64,000 nucleotides of DNA from the NCBI GenBank assembly GCA_030949385.1, contig JAUZSP010000006.1, positions 252,121 to 316,120 of the forward strand. The letters are read 5' to 3'. The position numbers and the translations under genes are program-made. Source of the DNA: Gammaproteobacteria bacterium. GTDB taxonomy: Bacteria; Pseudomonadota; Gammaproteobacteria; JAUZRS01. The notes beneath the pieces were generated by a model. It made no database searches, was not told the origin of the DNA, and saw only the letters and a list, made by a program, of their open reading frames with translations. Each line of letters begins with the position of its first letter. Position 1 is the first letter of the stretch. Positions 45,247 through 56,769 of the stretch are shown here, piece by piece.

Positions 45247-46566
45247 ATGGTGCGTAAAGTATTTATCCAAACCCACGGTTGTCAGATGAACGAGTACGAT
45301 TCGGCTAAAATGCTGGACGTGCTCAACGCTGAACAAAAAACCGAGCTGATCGACGATGCCGCGCAGGCGGACATCTTGTTGCTCAACACCTGTTCGATTC
45401 GTGAAAAGGCGCAAGAGAAGGTCTTCTCGCTGCTCGGACGCTGGCGCAAGCTGAAGCAGAAAAACCCTGATTTGGTGATCGGTGTGGGCGGCTGCGTGGC
45501 CAGTCAAGAGGGTGCTGCGCTGCGTGAACGTGCGCCTTATGTCGATATGGTTTTTGGTCCGCAGACCTTGCACCGTTTGCCAAAGATGGTGAGCGAGGTG
45601 CAAAAAAATCACCGTCCGGTGGTGGATATTTCGTTTCCTGAAATTGAAAAATTTGATCATCTGCCTGAGCCGCGTGCCGAAGGGCCGACGGCTTTTGTGT
45701 CGGTGATGGAGGGGTGCAGTAAATATTGCACCTTCTGTGTGGTGCCCTACACCCGTGGCGAAGAGGTGAGCCGCCCCTTTGATGAGGTGCTGGTGGAGGT
45801 GTCGCAACTGGCGGCGCAAGGGGTGCGGGAGATCAACTTGCTGGGTCAAAACGTCAACGCCTATCGGGGCGTGATGGATGACGGTGAGTTCGCCGACTTG
45901 GCGCTGCTGATCCATTATGTGGCCGCCATCGAGGGCATTGAACGGATTCGTTTCACCACCTCGCATCCGGTGGAGTTCAGCGACAGCTTGATTGAGGCCT
46001 TTCGTGAGGTGCCAGAATTGGTTAGTTTTGTTCACTTGCCGGTGCAGAGCGGCTCGGATCGCATTTTGGCGGCGATGAAACGCGGCCATATGGCGATTGA
46101 GTATAAATCTAAGATTCGTCGTTTGCGCGCTGCTCGCCCTGATGTGACCCTCTCTTCTGATTTTATCATTGGCTTCCCTGGTGAGACCGATGCCGATTTT
46201 GAGGCCACCATGACGTTGATCGAAGAGGTTGGTTTTGACCACTCTTACAGCTTTATTTACAGTGCGCGTCCAGGTACGCCAGCAGCTTCGATGCTGGATG
46301 AAGTGCCGATGGCGGTGAAAAAAGAGCGTCTGGCACGCTTGCAACAGCGCATCAATGAGATGGCGTTGCAGATCAGTCGGCGCATGGTGGGCAGCACGCA
46401 GAAAATTTTGGTGGAAAGGCCATCGAAAAAAGACCCCGCTCAACTGGCGGGGCGCACGGAGAACAATCGGGTGGTGAACTTCAGCGGTGATGCGGCCTTG
46501 ATCGGCCAGTTTGTCACCGTCACCATCACCGAGGCGTTGAACAACTCCCTGCGTGGTGAGCTGTAG
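45247..46566 (+). CDS. miaB: tRNA-2-methylthio-N6-dimethylallyladenosine synthase
   Basis: 439 residues from ATG 45247. Radical SAM enzyme that adds the 2-methylthio group to i6A37 in tRNAs reading UNN codons. N-terminal methylthiotransferase domain with [11 protein letters not shown] and [14 protein letters not shown] and GGCVASQEG (the three Cys of the auxiliary cluster), radical SAM motif [18 protein letters not shown], and a C-terminal TRAM domain (about 375-438). First gene of a run with phoH, ybeY, corC and lnt. Confidence 0.97.
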   Translation: MVRKVFIQTHGCQMNEYDSAKMLDVLNAEQKTELIDDAAQADILLLNTCSIREKAQEKVFSLLGRWRKLKQKNPDLVIGVGGCVASQEGAALRERAPYVDMVFGPQTLHRLPKMVSEVQKNHRPVVDISFPEIEKFDHLPEPRAEGPTAFVSVMEGCSKYCTFCVVPYTRGEEVSRPFDEVLVEVSQLAAQGVREINLLGQNVNAYRGVMDDGEFADLALLIHYVAAIEGIERIRFTTSHPVEFSDSLIEAFREVPELVSFVHLPVQSGSDRILAAMKRGHMAIEYKSKIRRLRAARPDVTLSSDFIIGFPGETDADFEATMTLIEEVGFDHSYSFIYSARPGTPAASMLDEVPMAVKKERLARLQQRINEMALQISRRMVGSTQKILVERPSKKDPAQLAGRTENNRVVNFSGDAALIGQFVTVTITEALNNSLRGEL

Positions 46567-46614
46567 GCGAACCCTGTGTTCGCCTTGATGTGCAAATAGA
46601 CTCTATAACATAAA

Positions 46615-47598
46615 GTGAACCTCCTATTGAACGCTTCCCTTGATACCTTGGATCTGTTGTTGGAACCGGCAGACAACGAACGTTTGGCCAATCTCTCCGG
46701 TGCATTTGATGAACATCTGCGCCAACTGGAGACCCGTTTGGGCTTGGAGATTCACAACCGAGGCTGTCATTTTCAGCTCAAAGGTGATCAACAGGTGGCC
46801 TTGGCCGCAGCTGAGGTGATCAAAGAGCTGTATCGGCAGACCGCTGATGAGAGTTTGACCCCCGAAATGGTGCATCTTTCTTTGCAGGAGTCAGGCATTG
46901 AGGTCTTGCTGGAGGCCGATGAAAGTGCGCATAACGTGGTGGTGCAGACCAAACGCGCTTACATCAACCCTCGTGGTCGTAATCAACAAGAGTATGTGAC
47001 CCGCATTCAACAGAACGACCTCACCTTTGGGGTCGGGCCTGCCGGAACGGGAAAAACCTATCTGGCGGTGGCCTGTGCGGTGGAGGCCTTGGAGGCAGAG
47101 CGGGTACGGCGACTGGTGCTGGTGCGTCCAGCGGTGGAGGCGGGGGAGCGTTTGGGCTTTCTGCCTGGCGACATGACGCAAAAAGTCGATCCCTATCTGC
47201 GCCCTATTTACGATGCTCTTTATGAGATGCTCGGTTTTGAACGGGTGGCCAAATTGATCGAACGCAATGTGATCGAGGTGGCTCCCTTGGCTTACATGCG
47301 AGGGCGGACGTTGAACCACTCTTTTGTGATTATGGACGAAGCGCAAAACACCACCGTGGAGCAGATGAAGATGTTTTTGACCCGCATCGGCTTTGGCTCC
47401 ACGGCGGTGGTGACGGGCGACGTGACTCAGATTGATCTGCCGAAACACGTTTTGTCGGGTCTCAAGCAGGTGAACAACGTTTTGCAGGGCATTGAAGGGG
47501 TTAATTTTATCCAGTTTCAAGCACGGGACGTGGTGCGTCATCCGCTGGTTCAGCGGATCGTCACCGCCTACGAGCGTTTTGAACGCAGCGACCATTGA
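46615..47598 (+). CDS. ybeZ: PhoH-like ATPase (YbeZ)
   Basis: 327 residues from a GTG. Nucleotide-binding protein of the PhoH family: FGVGPAGTGKTYLAVACAV is Walker A, NHSFVIMDEAQNTTVEQMK Walker B. The N-terminal about 100 residues form a KH/ferredoxin-like region typical of YbeZ. It works with the RNase YbeY, encoded next with a one-base overlap, in ribosome and RNA metabolism. TTG or other starts a few codons on are possible. Confidence 0.93.
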   Translation: MNLLLNASLDTLDLLLEPADNERLANLSGAFDEHLRQLETRLGLEIHNRGCHFQLKGDQQVALAAAEVIKELYRQTADESLTPEMVHLSLQESGIEVLLEADESAHNVVVQTKRAYINPRGRNQQEYVTRIQQNDLTFGVGPAGTGKTYLAVACAVEALEAERVRRLVLVRPAVEAGERLGFLPGDMTQKVDPYLRPIYDALYEMLGFERVAKLIERNVIEVAPLAYMRGRTLNHSFVIMDEAQNTTVEQMKMFLTRIGFGSTAVVTGDVTQIDLPKHVLSGLKQVNNVLQGIEGVNFIQFQARDVVRHPLVQRIVTAYERFERSDH

Positions 47599-48065
47599 TG
47601 GGGCTGGAATTTGAACTTCAGCTCGCTTGTGAGGTGAATAATTTGCCCAGTGAGGCGGAGTTTCGTCTTTGGTTGTTGGCGGTTTTGCAGGCGACGCAAA
47701 CGGAGCAGGCGGAACTTTCAATTCGTATTGTCACCGCTGAAGAGAGCCAGAGATTGAACGCCGAGTATCGCGGCAAAGAGAAGCCCACCAATGTTTTGTC
47801 GTTTCCGTGGCAGAGCGATTTTCCGGAATTAGAGGATGAAGCCGATTATCTCGGTGATCTGGCTCTTTGTGCCGAGGTGGTGCAGCGGGAAGCGGCGGAG
47901 CAGAATAAAGCAGAGCGTGCTCACTGGGCGCATTTAAGCATCCACGGTCTGCTGCATCTGTTGGGGTTTGATCACCAAGAGGCGCAGCAAGCGCAGGAGA
48001 TGGAAGCACTAGAGATTTCTATTCTTTCTCAATTGCACTATCCTAACCCCTATGAAGCGTCATAA
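47598..48065 (+). CDS. ybeY: Endoribonuclease YbeY
   Basis: 155 residues from ATG 47598, which overlaps the phoH stop. Zn-dependent single-strand RNase in 16S rRNA maturation and ribosome quality control. LNAEYRGKEKPTNVLSFPW, YLGDLALCAEVVQREA and the zinc motif LSIHGLLHLLGFDHQ (H-x3-H-x5-H) are the family hallmarks. Order phoH-ybeY-corC-lnt matches other gammaproteobacteria. Confidence 0.96.
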   Translation: MGLEFELQLACEVNNLPSEAEFRLWLLAVLQATQTEQAELSIRIVTAEESQRLNAEYRGKEKPTNVLSFPWQSDFPELEDEADYLGDLALCAEVVQREAAEQNKAERAHWAHLSIHGLLHLLGFDHQEAQQAQEMEALEISILSQLHYPNPYEAS

Positions 48066-48095
48066 ACCCGTTTTTCGAGGAGAGCAGAGGCCGTT

Positions 48096-48965
48096 TTGGC
48101 CAACACCATCATGAATGAAGATCCCTCTGAGAGTCGCAATCGCCGCTCTTTTTTAGACCGTTTTATTCAAGTGTTGGGTGGTGAGCCCAAAGACCGAGGC
48201 GAAATCATCGAGATGCTGCGCGACGCTCAGCGCCGTGAGCTGTTTGGCAGCGATGCGCTGGCCATGATCGAAGGTGTGTTTATGGTGGGCGACATGCGGG
48301 TGCGAGACATTATGGTGCCGCGTTCGATGATGGTGGTGGTGGAGCAAGACGCACCGCTGGAGGCGATTTTGCCGTTGGTGATTGGCTCCGGTCATTCGCG
48401 TTTTCCGGTCATCGGTGAGAGTCGTGATCAGGTGTTGGGTATTTTGCTGGCGAAAGATTTTCTGCGTTACTGCGCCGAAGGCGAGCAAGGTGAGTTTCAG
48501 ATCAACGACATTTTGCGCCCAGCGGTCTTTATTCCCGAAAGTAAACGCCTTAATCGTCTCCTGAAAGAGTTTCGCAGCAGCCAAAACCACATGGCGGTGG
48601 TGGTGGATGAATACGGCGGTGTCTCTGGCTTGGTGACCATTGAAGATGTGTTGGAGCAGATCGTGGGTGAAATTGATGATGAACATGATCTGGAAGAGGA
48701 GATCAATATTCGTCCGCACAGCGAGGGGCGTTACACGGTGCAAGCCTTGACCACCATCGAGGAGTTTAATCGCTATTTTGAGTCTGATTTTAGCGATGAG
48801 GAGTTCGACACCATCGGTGGTTTGGTGATGAACCGTCTGGGTCACATGCCCCGTTGCGGTGAGTCGTTGCAGATGGCCAATTTGCATTTTAAAGTGCTGG
48901 GGGCGGATTCACGCCGTGTGCATCTGCTGCAAGTGGTGCGGCAACACGAAGGCCAGTCTGTTTGA
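48096..48965 (+). CDS. corC: CBS-domain CorC/HlyC-type ion homeostasis protein
   Basis: 289 residues from a TTG with AGAGG five bases before it; ATG 48111 is an alternative but lies far from that site. Residues about 70-200 hold two CBS domains (RDIMVPRSMMVVVEQDAPLE, SGHSRFPVIGESRDQ, VDEYGGVSGLVTIEDVLEQI), followed by a CorC_HlyC domain (about 205-285, FDTIGGLVMNRLGHMPRCGE). Associated with Mg2+/Co2+ efflux or membrane homeostasis in related bacteria; exact role in this organism unproven. Overlaps lnt by four bases. Confidence 0.92.
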   Translation: MANTIMNEDPSESRNRRSFLDRFIQVLGGEPKDRGEIIEMLRDAQRRELFGSDALAMIEGVFMVGDMRVRDIMVPRSMMVVVEQDAPLEAILPLVIGSGHSRFPVIGESRDQVLGILLAKDFLRYCAEGEQGEFQINDILRPAVFIPESKRLNRLLKEFRSSQNHMAVVVDEYGGVSGLVTIEDVLEQIVGEIDDEHDLEEEINIRPHSEGRYTVQALTTIEEFNRYFESDFSDEEFDTIGGLVMNRLGHMPRCGESLQMANLHFKVLGADSRRVHLLQVVRQHEGQSV

Positions 48966-50482
48966 CTCTGTCTGGACGTTGGGCGGATCTGTTGGCGTTG
49001 CTGTTGGGGGCGCTGTTGACGCTGGCGTTTGCTCCGTTTGAGGTGCGTCTGTTGGCGGTGCTGATTCCGGCTTTGATGTTGTGGCTGTGGCTGCCTTTGA
49101 AGCCAAAACAAGCGGCGTGGCGTGGTTGGCTGTTTGGGGTTGGGTTGTTTGGCACGGGGGTGTCGTGGGTTTATCACAGCCTGCATCTGTTTGGTGACGC
49201 GGTGGCTCCACTGGCGGCGTTTTTAACCCTGCTGTTTGCGATGTTTTTGGCGCTCTTTTTTGCCTTGCTGGGCTATCTGTTTGCCCGTTTTCCGTTGCCC
49301 TCTGAGGCTAAAGTGGCTCGCCTGTTGTTGCTGGGGCCGGCCTTGTGGGTGTTGATGGAGCTGTTTCGCGGTTGGTTTTTGACTGGCTTCCCTTGGTTGC
49401 TGTTGGGCTACGCGCATCTGGACACACCGCTGGCCGGTTACGCGCCGCTGCTGGGGGTGTTGATGTTGAGCTGGTTGAGTCTGTTTTCGGGGGTGTTGCT
49501 GCTGCTTTTGCTCGGCTCACTCTGGCAGCGGCAAAACAGACGTGCGGCTTCGCTGCTGCTGATGTTGAGCTTGATTTGGGGCGGCGGGCTGCTGCTGGAG
49601 CAGTTTGAGTGGAGCGAGCCGGTGGGTGAGCCGATTCAGGTGGCGCTGTTGCAGGGCAATGTGCCGCAGGATAAAAAATACCGTCGTCAGCGGATGCGCA
49701 GCTCCATTGAGCGTTACATGGAGTTGAGCCGTCAACAGGGCGAGGCGGATCTGATTGTCTGGCCGGAGACGGCGGTGCCGACCTATTTTCGTAACGCCGA
49801 GGCGCTGTTGCAGCCTTTGGTGACGGAGTTGGCGGCAAAAAAACAGGATCTGTTGCTGGGTACGTTTCTTGCCGATGCCGCAGAAAAACGCTATTACAAC
49901 GCTGTTTTGAATCTACTCCATCCTGAAGAACATTATTATAAGCAGCATTTGGTGCCTTTTGGCGAATACATGCCGTTGCGTTTTTTGCTCGATTTTCTCT
50001 CGCGTTTTATCGTCATTCCCATGTCCGATCTGGCTGCGGGTGAGGAACGACAGCCGCCTTTGGCGGTAGCGGGGCATTTTGCGGGGGTGGCGATCTGTTA
50101 TGAGAGCGCTTATGGCGCGGTGGTGGCGGGGGCGCTGCCGCAGGCGGATTTTTTGGTGAACGTCAGTAACGATGCCTGGTTCGGGGACTCCTTGGCACCA
50201 GAGCAGCATTTGGAGATTGTGCGGATGCGGGCGTTGGAGCTGTCTCGGCCACTGGTGCGTGCCACCAATACAGGTATTTCGGCCTTTGTGGATCATAAAG
50301 GTAATTTGTTGCAGCGTGGGCCGATGTTTGTCGAGTGGGTGATGTCGGCTGAGGTGGTCCCCCGTCAGGGGCGCACCGGCTACATGATCTGGGGCAGCAA
50401 ACCGCTGTTGGCGGCGCTGCTGCTGCTTTTGTCTGTGTTGTGGTGGCGTGGAAAAAAAGCACGATTGGCGAAGTCTGTTTAA
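48962..50482 (+). CDS. lnt: Apolipoprotein N-acyltransferase
   Basis: 506 residues from a TTG overlapping the corC stop. Inner-membrane enzyme adding the third acyl chain to the N-terminal Cys of lipoproteins. About seven N-terminal helices, including LLALLLGALLTLAFAPFEVR and LLLGPALWVLMELFRGWFLT; then a nitrilase-like periplasmic domain with the Glu of LIVWPETAVPTYF, a Lys in the KKQDLLLG region or EHYYKQHLVPFGEY, and the catalytic Cys in VAICYESAYGAVV. A final helix follows (about 475-495). Confidence 0.95.
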   Translation: MTLSGRWADLLALLLGALLTLAFAPFEVRLLAVLIPALMLWLWLPLKPKQAAWRGWLFGVGLFGTGVSWVYHSLHLFGDAVAPLAAFLTLLFAMFLALFFALLGYLFARFPLPSEAKVARLLLLGPALWVLMELFRGWFLTGFPWLLLGYAHLDTPLAGYAPLLGVLMLSWLSLFSGVLLLLLLGSLWQRQNRRAASLLLMLSLIWGGGLLLEQFEWSEPVGEPIQVALLQGNVPQDKKYRRQRMRSSIERYMELSRQQGEADLIVWPETAVPTYFRNAEALLQPLVTELAAKKQDLLLGTFLADAAEKRYYNAVLNLLHPEEHYYKQHLVPFGEYMPLRFLLDFLSRFIVIPMSDLAAGEERQPPLAVAGHFAGVAICYESAYGAVVAGALPQADFLVNVSNDAWFGDSLAPEQHLEIVRMRALELSRPLVRATNTGISAFVDHKGNLLQRGPMFVEWVMSAEVVPRQGRTGYMIWGSKPLLAALLLLLSVLWWRGKKARLAKSV

Positions 50483-50490
50483 GACTTCGC
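50468..50490. repeat. Inverted repeat spanning both stop codons of convergent lnt and zinc-ribbon genes
   Basis: GCGAAGTC (50468-50475) and GACTTCGC (50483-50490) are perfect complements around a 7-base loop. The two genes overlap by four bases here, and both proteins end in A-K-S because of the symmetry. No T tract follows on either side, so a classical terminator is uncertain. Confidence 0.7.
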
Positions 50491-50985
50491 GCGATGAAAT
50501 GCGGTTTTATGGCACTTTGGGCAAGGTGGAATGTGGCTGGTTTTATGAAACTGCATGGTTTGACCGCAGTTAAGGCACTCTAAGCTGCCTGGGCTGGTAA
50601 TGTCGCCGGTAAAGTAGTCGTTGCTGTGGCGCGCCTGTTCCGCCAATTTGTCCAGCTCGATTCGGGTTTGATCCGCCAGTGTGCTGAACAGATCCAGCAC
50701 TTTAGCTTCCACCAGTTGTGCGTCAATGCGCAGCCAATCTTTTAACTCTTTGCCGCTGTGCTGGAGGTAGTGCGCCGCATCTTGTGCATCGCGTTTGATG
50801 TAACCGGCGATTTTGCTCGCCTCTTCTTTGCTCAGTTCTCCCAATTCAATGGCGCTGTTCTGCGCTTGTTTCAGTGCCTGCTGCACGGCGGGGAGCTGTT
50901 CTTCGGCATCGTGAATGAGGTGGTTGGCGCGTTCTAACATGCGCTCGTAAGCGTCGATCAAGTGGTTGCTGGATTGATTTTTCAT
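50479..50985 (-). CDS. Zinc-ribbon protein of the YbeL/DUF1451 type
   Basis: 168 residues from ATG 50985; the frame is open eight codons more upstream. The N-terminal 110 residues are helical and charged (YERMLERANHLIHDAEEQ, KDWLRIDAQLVEAKVLDLF). The C-terminus has two Cys pairs, LECLNCGQTMQFHK and PPCPKCHKTAFHRAKS, forming a zinc ribbon. This combination is that of YbeL-type proteins of unknown function, often found near leuS and lnt. Divergent from leuS. Confidence 0.85.
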   Translation of the reverse strand: MKNQSSNHLIDAYERMLERANHLIHDAEEQLPAVQQALKQAQNSAIELGELSKEEASKIAGYIKRDAQDAAHYLQHSGKELKDWLRIDAQLVEAKVLDLFSTLADQTRIELDKLAEQARHSNDYFTGDITSPGSLECLNCGQTMQFHKTSHIPPCPKCHKTAFHRAKS

Positions 50986-51101
50986 GGCGATGGCTCTCCT
51001 GTGTGGCACCCGTTGTGTAGAGATGAGGCGGCTTCTTAAAGTTTAGTCCATTTTATGCGCCATTTTCTCCGTGATTGAGAAGAAATAGTCTCTTTAGTGG
51101 T

Positions 51102-51130
51102 TTGTTCAACAGAGTCAGTCTCGGTATGAT
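51102..51130 (+). promoter_or_regulatory. Candidate sigma-70 promoter of leuS
   Basis: TTGTTC (51102-51107) and TATGAT (51125-51130) are separated by exactly 17 bases and lie 38 bases before the leuS ATG, in the 182-base gap between divergent genes. The -10 matches five of six consensus positions, the -35 three. Not tested by any scoring tool. Confidence 0.4.
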
Positions 51131-51161
51131 TAGCCTCTTTTTTCGATAAAATACGGCTTAA

Positions 51162-53618
<2,457 letters not shown>

Positions 53619-54146
53619 ATGAACTCGGTGCGTTCAACGGCGGGTGTATTGCTGCTGTTTCTACTGGTGGGGTGCGGTTTTCATCTGCGTGGTTTTGATG
53701 CCCGCCGTGCGGCTCTGCCCAGCGAGATGGCGCGTACCTTTTTGCAGGTGTTGCCAGGCAGTTTGATTGCCGATGGGCTACGCCGACGCTTGGTGGACAG
53801 CGGTGTGTTGCTGGTGGAGGAGGCGGAGTTGGCCAGTGCGGTGCTGCGTTTGAGCGGCGAGCGGTTTTCGCGCCGAGTGCTCTCCATTGATGACAGTGGC
53901 AAAGTGGGTGAGTATGAATTGCGTTATCAGGCAACGTTCTCGGTTTATCAGCCACAGTTGCCTGAGACCGTCCCTGTACCGCGACAGACGTTTTCTATCG
54001 AGGCACAAACGTTGTCGGTGGAGCGGGTTTATCAATACGATGTGGCTGGGGTATTGGGAAAAAGTCAGGAGGAGATTTTGCTGCGCGAAGACATGCAGCG
54101 GGATTTGGCGCGGCTGATTTTTTATCGTTTGCAGGCGGCCAAGTAG
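53619..54146 (+). CDS. lptE: LPS-assembly lipoprotein LptE
   Basis: 175 residues. Outer-membrane lipoprotein that plugs and assists LptD in placing lipopolysaccharide at the cell surface. Signal peptide with lipobox LLFLLVGCGFHLRG (Cys about residue 24), then the conserved GFHLRGF start of mature LptE and an alpha/beta fold ending in LREDMQRDLARLIFYRL. Begins at the base after the leuS stop; the leuS-lptE order is typical of gammaproteobacteria. Its stop codon lies inside a palindromic repeat. Confidence 0.93.
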   Translation: MNSVRSTAGVLLLFLLVGCGFHLRGFDARRAALPSEMARTFLQVLPGSLIADGLRRRLVDSGVLLVEEAELASAVLRLSGERFSRRVLSIDDSGKVGEYELRYQATFSVYQPQLPETVPVPRQTFSIEAQTLSVERVYQYDVAGVLGKSQEEILLREDMQRDLARLIFYRLQAAK

Positions 54147-54215
54147 GCTGCAATAACTAACGGGCATTGCACCGGTGGTTTGATGGCGCAATGCCCTGCG
54201 GTTATTGCGCCCTAC
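54143..54215. repeat. Double palindromic repeat between convergent lptE and gltA
   Basis: The outer arms GTAGG-C-TGCAATAAC and GTTATTGCGCCCTAC enclose inner arms GGGCATTGC and GCAATGCCC, giving a long stem over about 73 bases. It fills the space between the two convergent genes and includes the lptE stop. Sequences of the form GTAGGGCGCAATAAC are common dispersed palindromes in gammaproteobacterial chromosomes. Could act as a bidirectional transcription stop or mRNA 3'-end protector. Confidence 0.75.
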
Positions 54216-54222
54216 ATTTTGG

Positions 54223-55521
54223 TTAATCTCGATCTACAACGCTGCGGTAATCTCGGCGTTTATGGCCGGTGTACAACTGGCGTGGTCGGCCAATTTTCTG
54301 TTGTGGGTCGTCCATCATCTCCAGCCAGTGGGCGATCCAGCCGACGGTGCGTGCCATGGCAAAAATCACTGTGAACATGTTCAGCGGAATGCCCATGGCG
54401 CGCAGGATGATGCCGGAGTAAAAATCCACATTGGGGTAAAGGCGGCGCTGGATAAAGTACTCATCTTCTAGGGCGATTTTCTCTAATTTCATCGCCATTT
54501 CAAACAGCGGTTGATTCTCCGCCCCCAGCTCATCGACCAATTCGTGACACATGTTACGGATGATTTTGGCGCGTGGGTCGTGGTTTTTATAGACCCGATG
54601 GCCAAAGCCCATCAAGCGGAAGGGATCTTGTTTGTCCTTGGCCTTTTTGATGTAGTGCTCGATATTTTGACCCGAATTGACCATCTCTTCGAGCATTTTG
54701 ATTACCGCTTCATTGGCTCCACCGTGTGCTGGCCCCCAGAGTGAAGCGATACCGGCGGCGATGCTGGCAAACGGGTTGGCACCTGAGCTGCTGGCGAGGC
54801 GTACTGTGGAGGTGCTGGCGTTTTGTTCGTGATCGGCGTGCAGGATTAGAATCAGATCTAAGGCTTTAACAAAGGTGGGGTTGGCGCGGTACGGCTCTGA
54901 GGGCAGTGAGAACATCATTTGTAAAAAATTTTCTGCATAGCTGAGGTGGTTCTGCGGATAGACAAAGGGCTGGCCGTTGGAATATTTGTAACAGTAGGAG
55001 GCCATGGTGGGCATTTTGGAGATCAAGCGGTGGGCGGAGATTTCGCGGTGGCGCGCTTGCGTGATGTCGGTGGAGTCGTGGTAGAAAGCGGAAAGTGCGC
55101 CGACGGTGCCGACCATAATGGCCATCGGGTGCGCGTCGTGATGAAAACCGGAGTAGAAGTTTTTTAGCCCTTCGTGAACCATGCTGTGGTGTTTGATGAT
55201 GTGGTCAAACTCCGCCAACTGTTCGCTGTTGGGCAACTCACCGTAGAGCAAAAGGTAACAGACTTCGATGTAGCTGCTCTGGGCGGCCAGTTGCTCGATG
55301 GGATAACCGCGATAGAGCAAAATACCCTCTTCGCCGTCGATGTAGGTGATGGCACTGCGGCAACTGGCGGTGCTGGTGAAGCCGGGATCGTAGGTGAAAT
55401 AGCCGCTTTGTTGGTAGAGGTTGCTGATGTCGATGACGGTGGGGCCGTGGGAGCCGGTTTTGAGGGGTAGGGTGGTGGTATTGCCTTCTGCATCACAGAG
55501 GTTGATCTCTTTTTTACTCAT
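54223..55521 (-). CDS. gltA: Citrate synthase
   Basis: 432 residues, type II (hexameric, Gram-negative) citrate synthase. Condenses acetyl-CoA and oxaloacetate. [20 protein letters not shown] and [13 protein letters not shown] contain the first active-site His; [17 protein letters not shown] contains the second; the catalytic Asp lies in [13 protein letters not shown]-terminal [20 protein letters not shown] is the beta domain of this type. ATG 55521; the 165-base upstream gap is shared with the divergent diguanylate cyclase. Confidence 0.97.
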   Translation of the reverse strand: MSKKEINLCDAEGNTTTLPLKTGSHGPTVIDISNLYQQSGYFTYDPGFTSTASCRSAITYIDGEEGILLYRGYPIEQLAAQSSYIEVCYLLLYGELPNSEQLAEFDHIIKHHSMVHEGLKNFYSGFHHDAHPMAIMVGTVGALSAFYHDSTDITQARHREISAHRLISKMPTMASYCYKYSNGQPFVYPQNHLSYAENFLQMMFSLPSEPYRANPTFVKALDLILILHADHEQNASTSTVRLASSSGANPFASIAAGIASLWGPAHGGANEAVIKMLEEMVNSGQNIEHYIKKAKDKQDPFRLMGFGHRVYKNHDPRAKIIRNMCHELVDELGAENQPLFEMAMKLEKIALEDEYFIQRRLYPNVDFYSGIILRAMGIPLNMFTVIFAMARTVGWIAHWLEMMDDPQQKIGRPRQLYTGHKRRDYRSVVDRD

Positions 55522-55648
55522 AATGAACGCCTTGCCTTGGGGACGGGATGTTGAGTATGAACTTACTTTATAACGGCAGTTCCTTATTGAAAAGTGAATT
55601 GTTTAGATCTTTAATTTTTTTCGGCCAAAAATTGGCATTTTAAGTGCT

Positions 55649-55692
55649 AAATAATGACGAAATAATGACGAAATAATGACGAAATAATGACG
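55649..55692 (+). repeat. Four 11-bp tandem repeats forming chained ATG-ACG-AAA-TAA mini-ORFs
   Basis: AAATAATGACG occurs four times in direct tandem (55649, 55660, 55671, 55682). Each of the first three copies holds ATG ACG AAA TAA, a Met-Thr-Lys-stop frame, and each TAA shares its last A with the next ATG (TAATG). The fourth ATG, 55687, opens the diguanylate cyclase. The 11-base period is also about one helical turn and A-rich, so a bent DNA or protein-binding array is a second reading. No strong Shine-Dalgarno precedes the first ATG. Confidence 0.9.
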
Positions 55693-56706
55693 AAATCAAT
55701 GATATTTGCTGAACAAACGCCTCTTGAGCTGAAACGCCCTGCACAGGTTTTATCTGTGTTGCTGATTGATGACAGCCCCATTGTGGCGGCGACATTGAAA
55801 AAAATGTTGCGAGACTCGGGGTTGTTGCTGCACTGCTGTTTTGAGGCTGATCAAGCGCTCGCTATGATTCGTGGGGTTCGGCCCGCTGTGATTGTTTTGG
55901 ATCTTGTTATGCCGGTGATGAGTGGTCTTGAGTTGCTTGAATTGATTCGCATTGATGCTGTGGGGAGGGACATTCCGGTGGTGGTGCTCTCGGGTCAAAT
56001 TGGCAGCGAAATTAAGGCGAATGCCTTTGCTACGGGAGCCAATGATTTTTTAAGCAAGACACCGGATCGCTTGGAGCTGTTGGCGCGTTTGCGTTATCAC
56101 GGGCGTTCGTATCGTCTTTATCAACAGCGTGAATTAATGTGTGAGGCGTTAAAACAGACGGCAAAGCAGCTGGAAGAGCGCAATCGTGAGTTAAAACGAC
56201 TCTCTAATATTGATGGTTTGACGGGGGTGGCTAATCGTCGTTATTTGGATGAGTCACTTGCTTCGGAGTGGGCGAGAGCCTGTCGCATGGGGTCGGTGTT
56301 GTCGGTGATCATGATTGATATTGATTATTTTAAAGCCTACAACGACGCTTACGGCCATGTGGAAGGGGATCTCTGTTTGCAGCGGGTGGCAAAGGCGTTG
56401 GAGCCGGTGGCCGCACGAGGCGGGGATCTGTTGGCTCGTTATGGGGGAGAGGAGTTTACTCTAATTTTGCCTTTGACCTCGTTGCAGGGGGCGATGAGTT
56501 TGGCAAATAAGTTACGGCAGAAAATTTATGAGCTACGCATTCCACATGTCGGCAGTGAGATCAGTGATCGTCTGAGCATCAGTTTGGGTGTCGCGGCTTT
56601 GACGCCAAAAAATCGTCAGTCCAGTGATCAATTATTGACGCAAGCGGATCAAGCACTTTACATCGCTAAGGGGTTGGGACGGAATCAAGCCGTGGCGTTT
56701 GAATAG
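55687..56706 (+). CDS. Response regulator diguanylate cyclase (REC-GGDEF)
   Basis: 339 residues from ATG 55687; ATG 55699 is an alternative. Residues about 22-145 are a receiver domain: LLIDDSP, phospho-acceptor Asp72 in VIVLDLVMPVMSG, FLSKTPDRLELLARL. A short coiled coil (about 150-175, KQLEERNRELKRLSNIDGLT) leads to the GGDEF domain with RYGGEEFTLILPL at the active site and RGGD five residues before it, the inhibitory c-di-GMP I-site. So it should make c-di-GMP and be feedback-controlled. The kinase partner is not in the window. Biofilm or polysaccharide control is plausible given the nearby glycan locus. Confidence 0.92.
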   Translation: MTKSMIFAEQTPLELKRPAQVLSVLLIDDSPIVAATLKKMLRDSGLLLHCCFEADQALAMIRGVRPAVIVLDLVMPVMSGLELLELIRIDAVGRDIPVVVLSGQIGSEIKANAFATGANDFLSKTPDRLELLARLRYHGRSYRLYQQRELMCEALKQTAKQLEERNRELKRLSNIDGLTGVANRRYLDESLASEWARACRMGSVLSVIMIDIDYFKAYNDAYGHVEGDLCLQRVAKALEPVAARGGDLLARYGGEEFTLILPLTSLQGAMSLANKLRQKIYELRIPHVGSEISDRLSISLGVAALTPKNRQSSDQLLTQADQALYIAKGLGRNQAVAFE

Positions 56707-56769
56707 TGTCTTGCTGAGAGAAGGGAATCTGTTTAGGCTGTTTAAAAAAACGTTTTTGAGGAGTCGTTT

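Noticed and set aside
45019-46443. Minus-strand 474-codon open frame over miaB
   Set aside because: It is antisense to the strongly conserved miaB and has the biased composition of a shadow frame.
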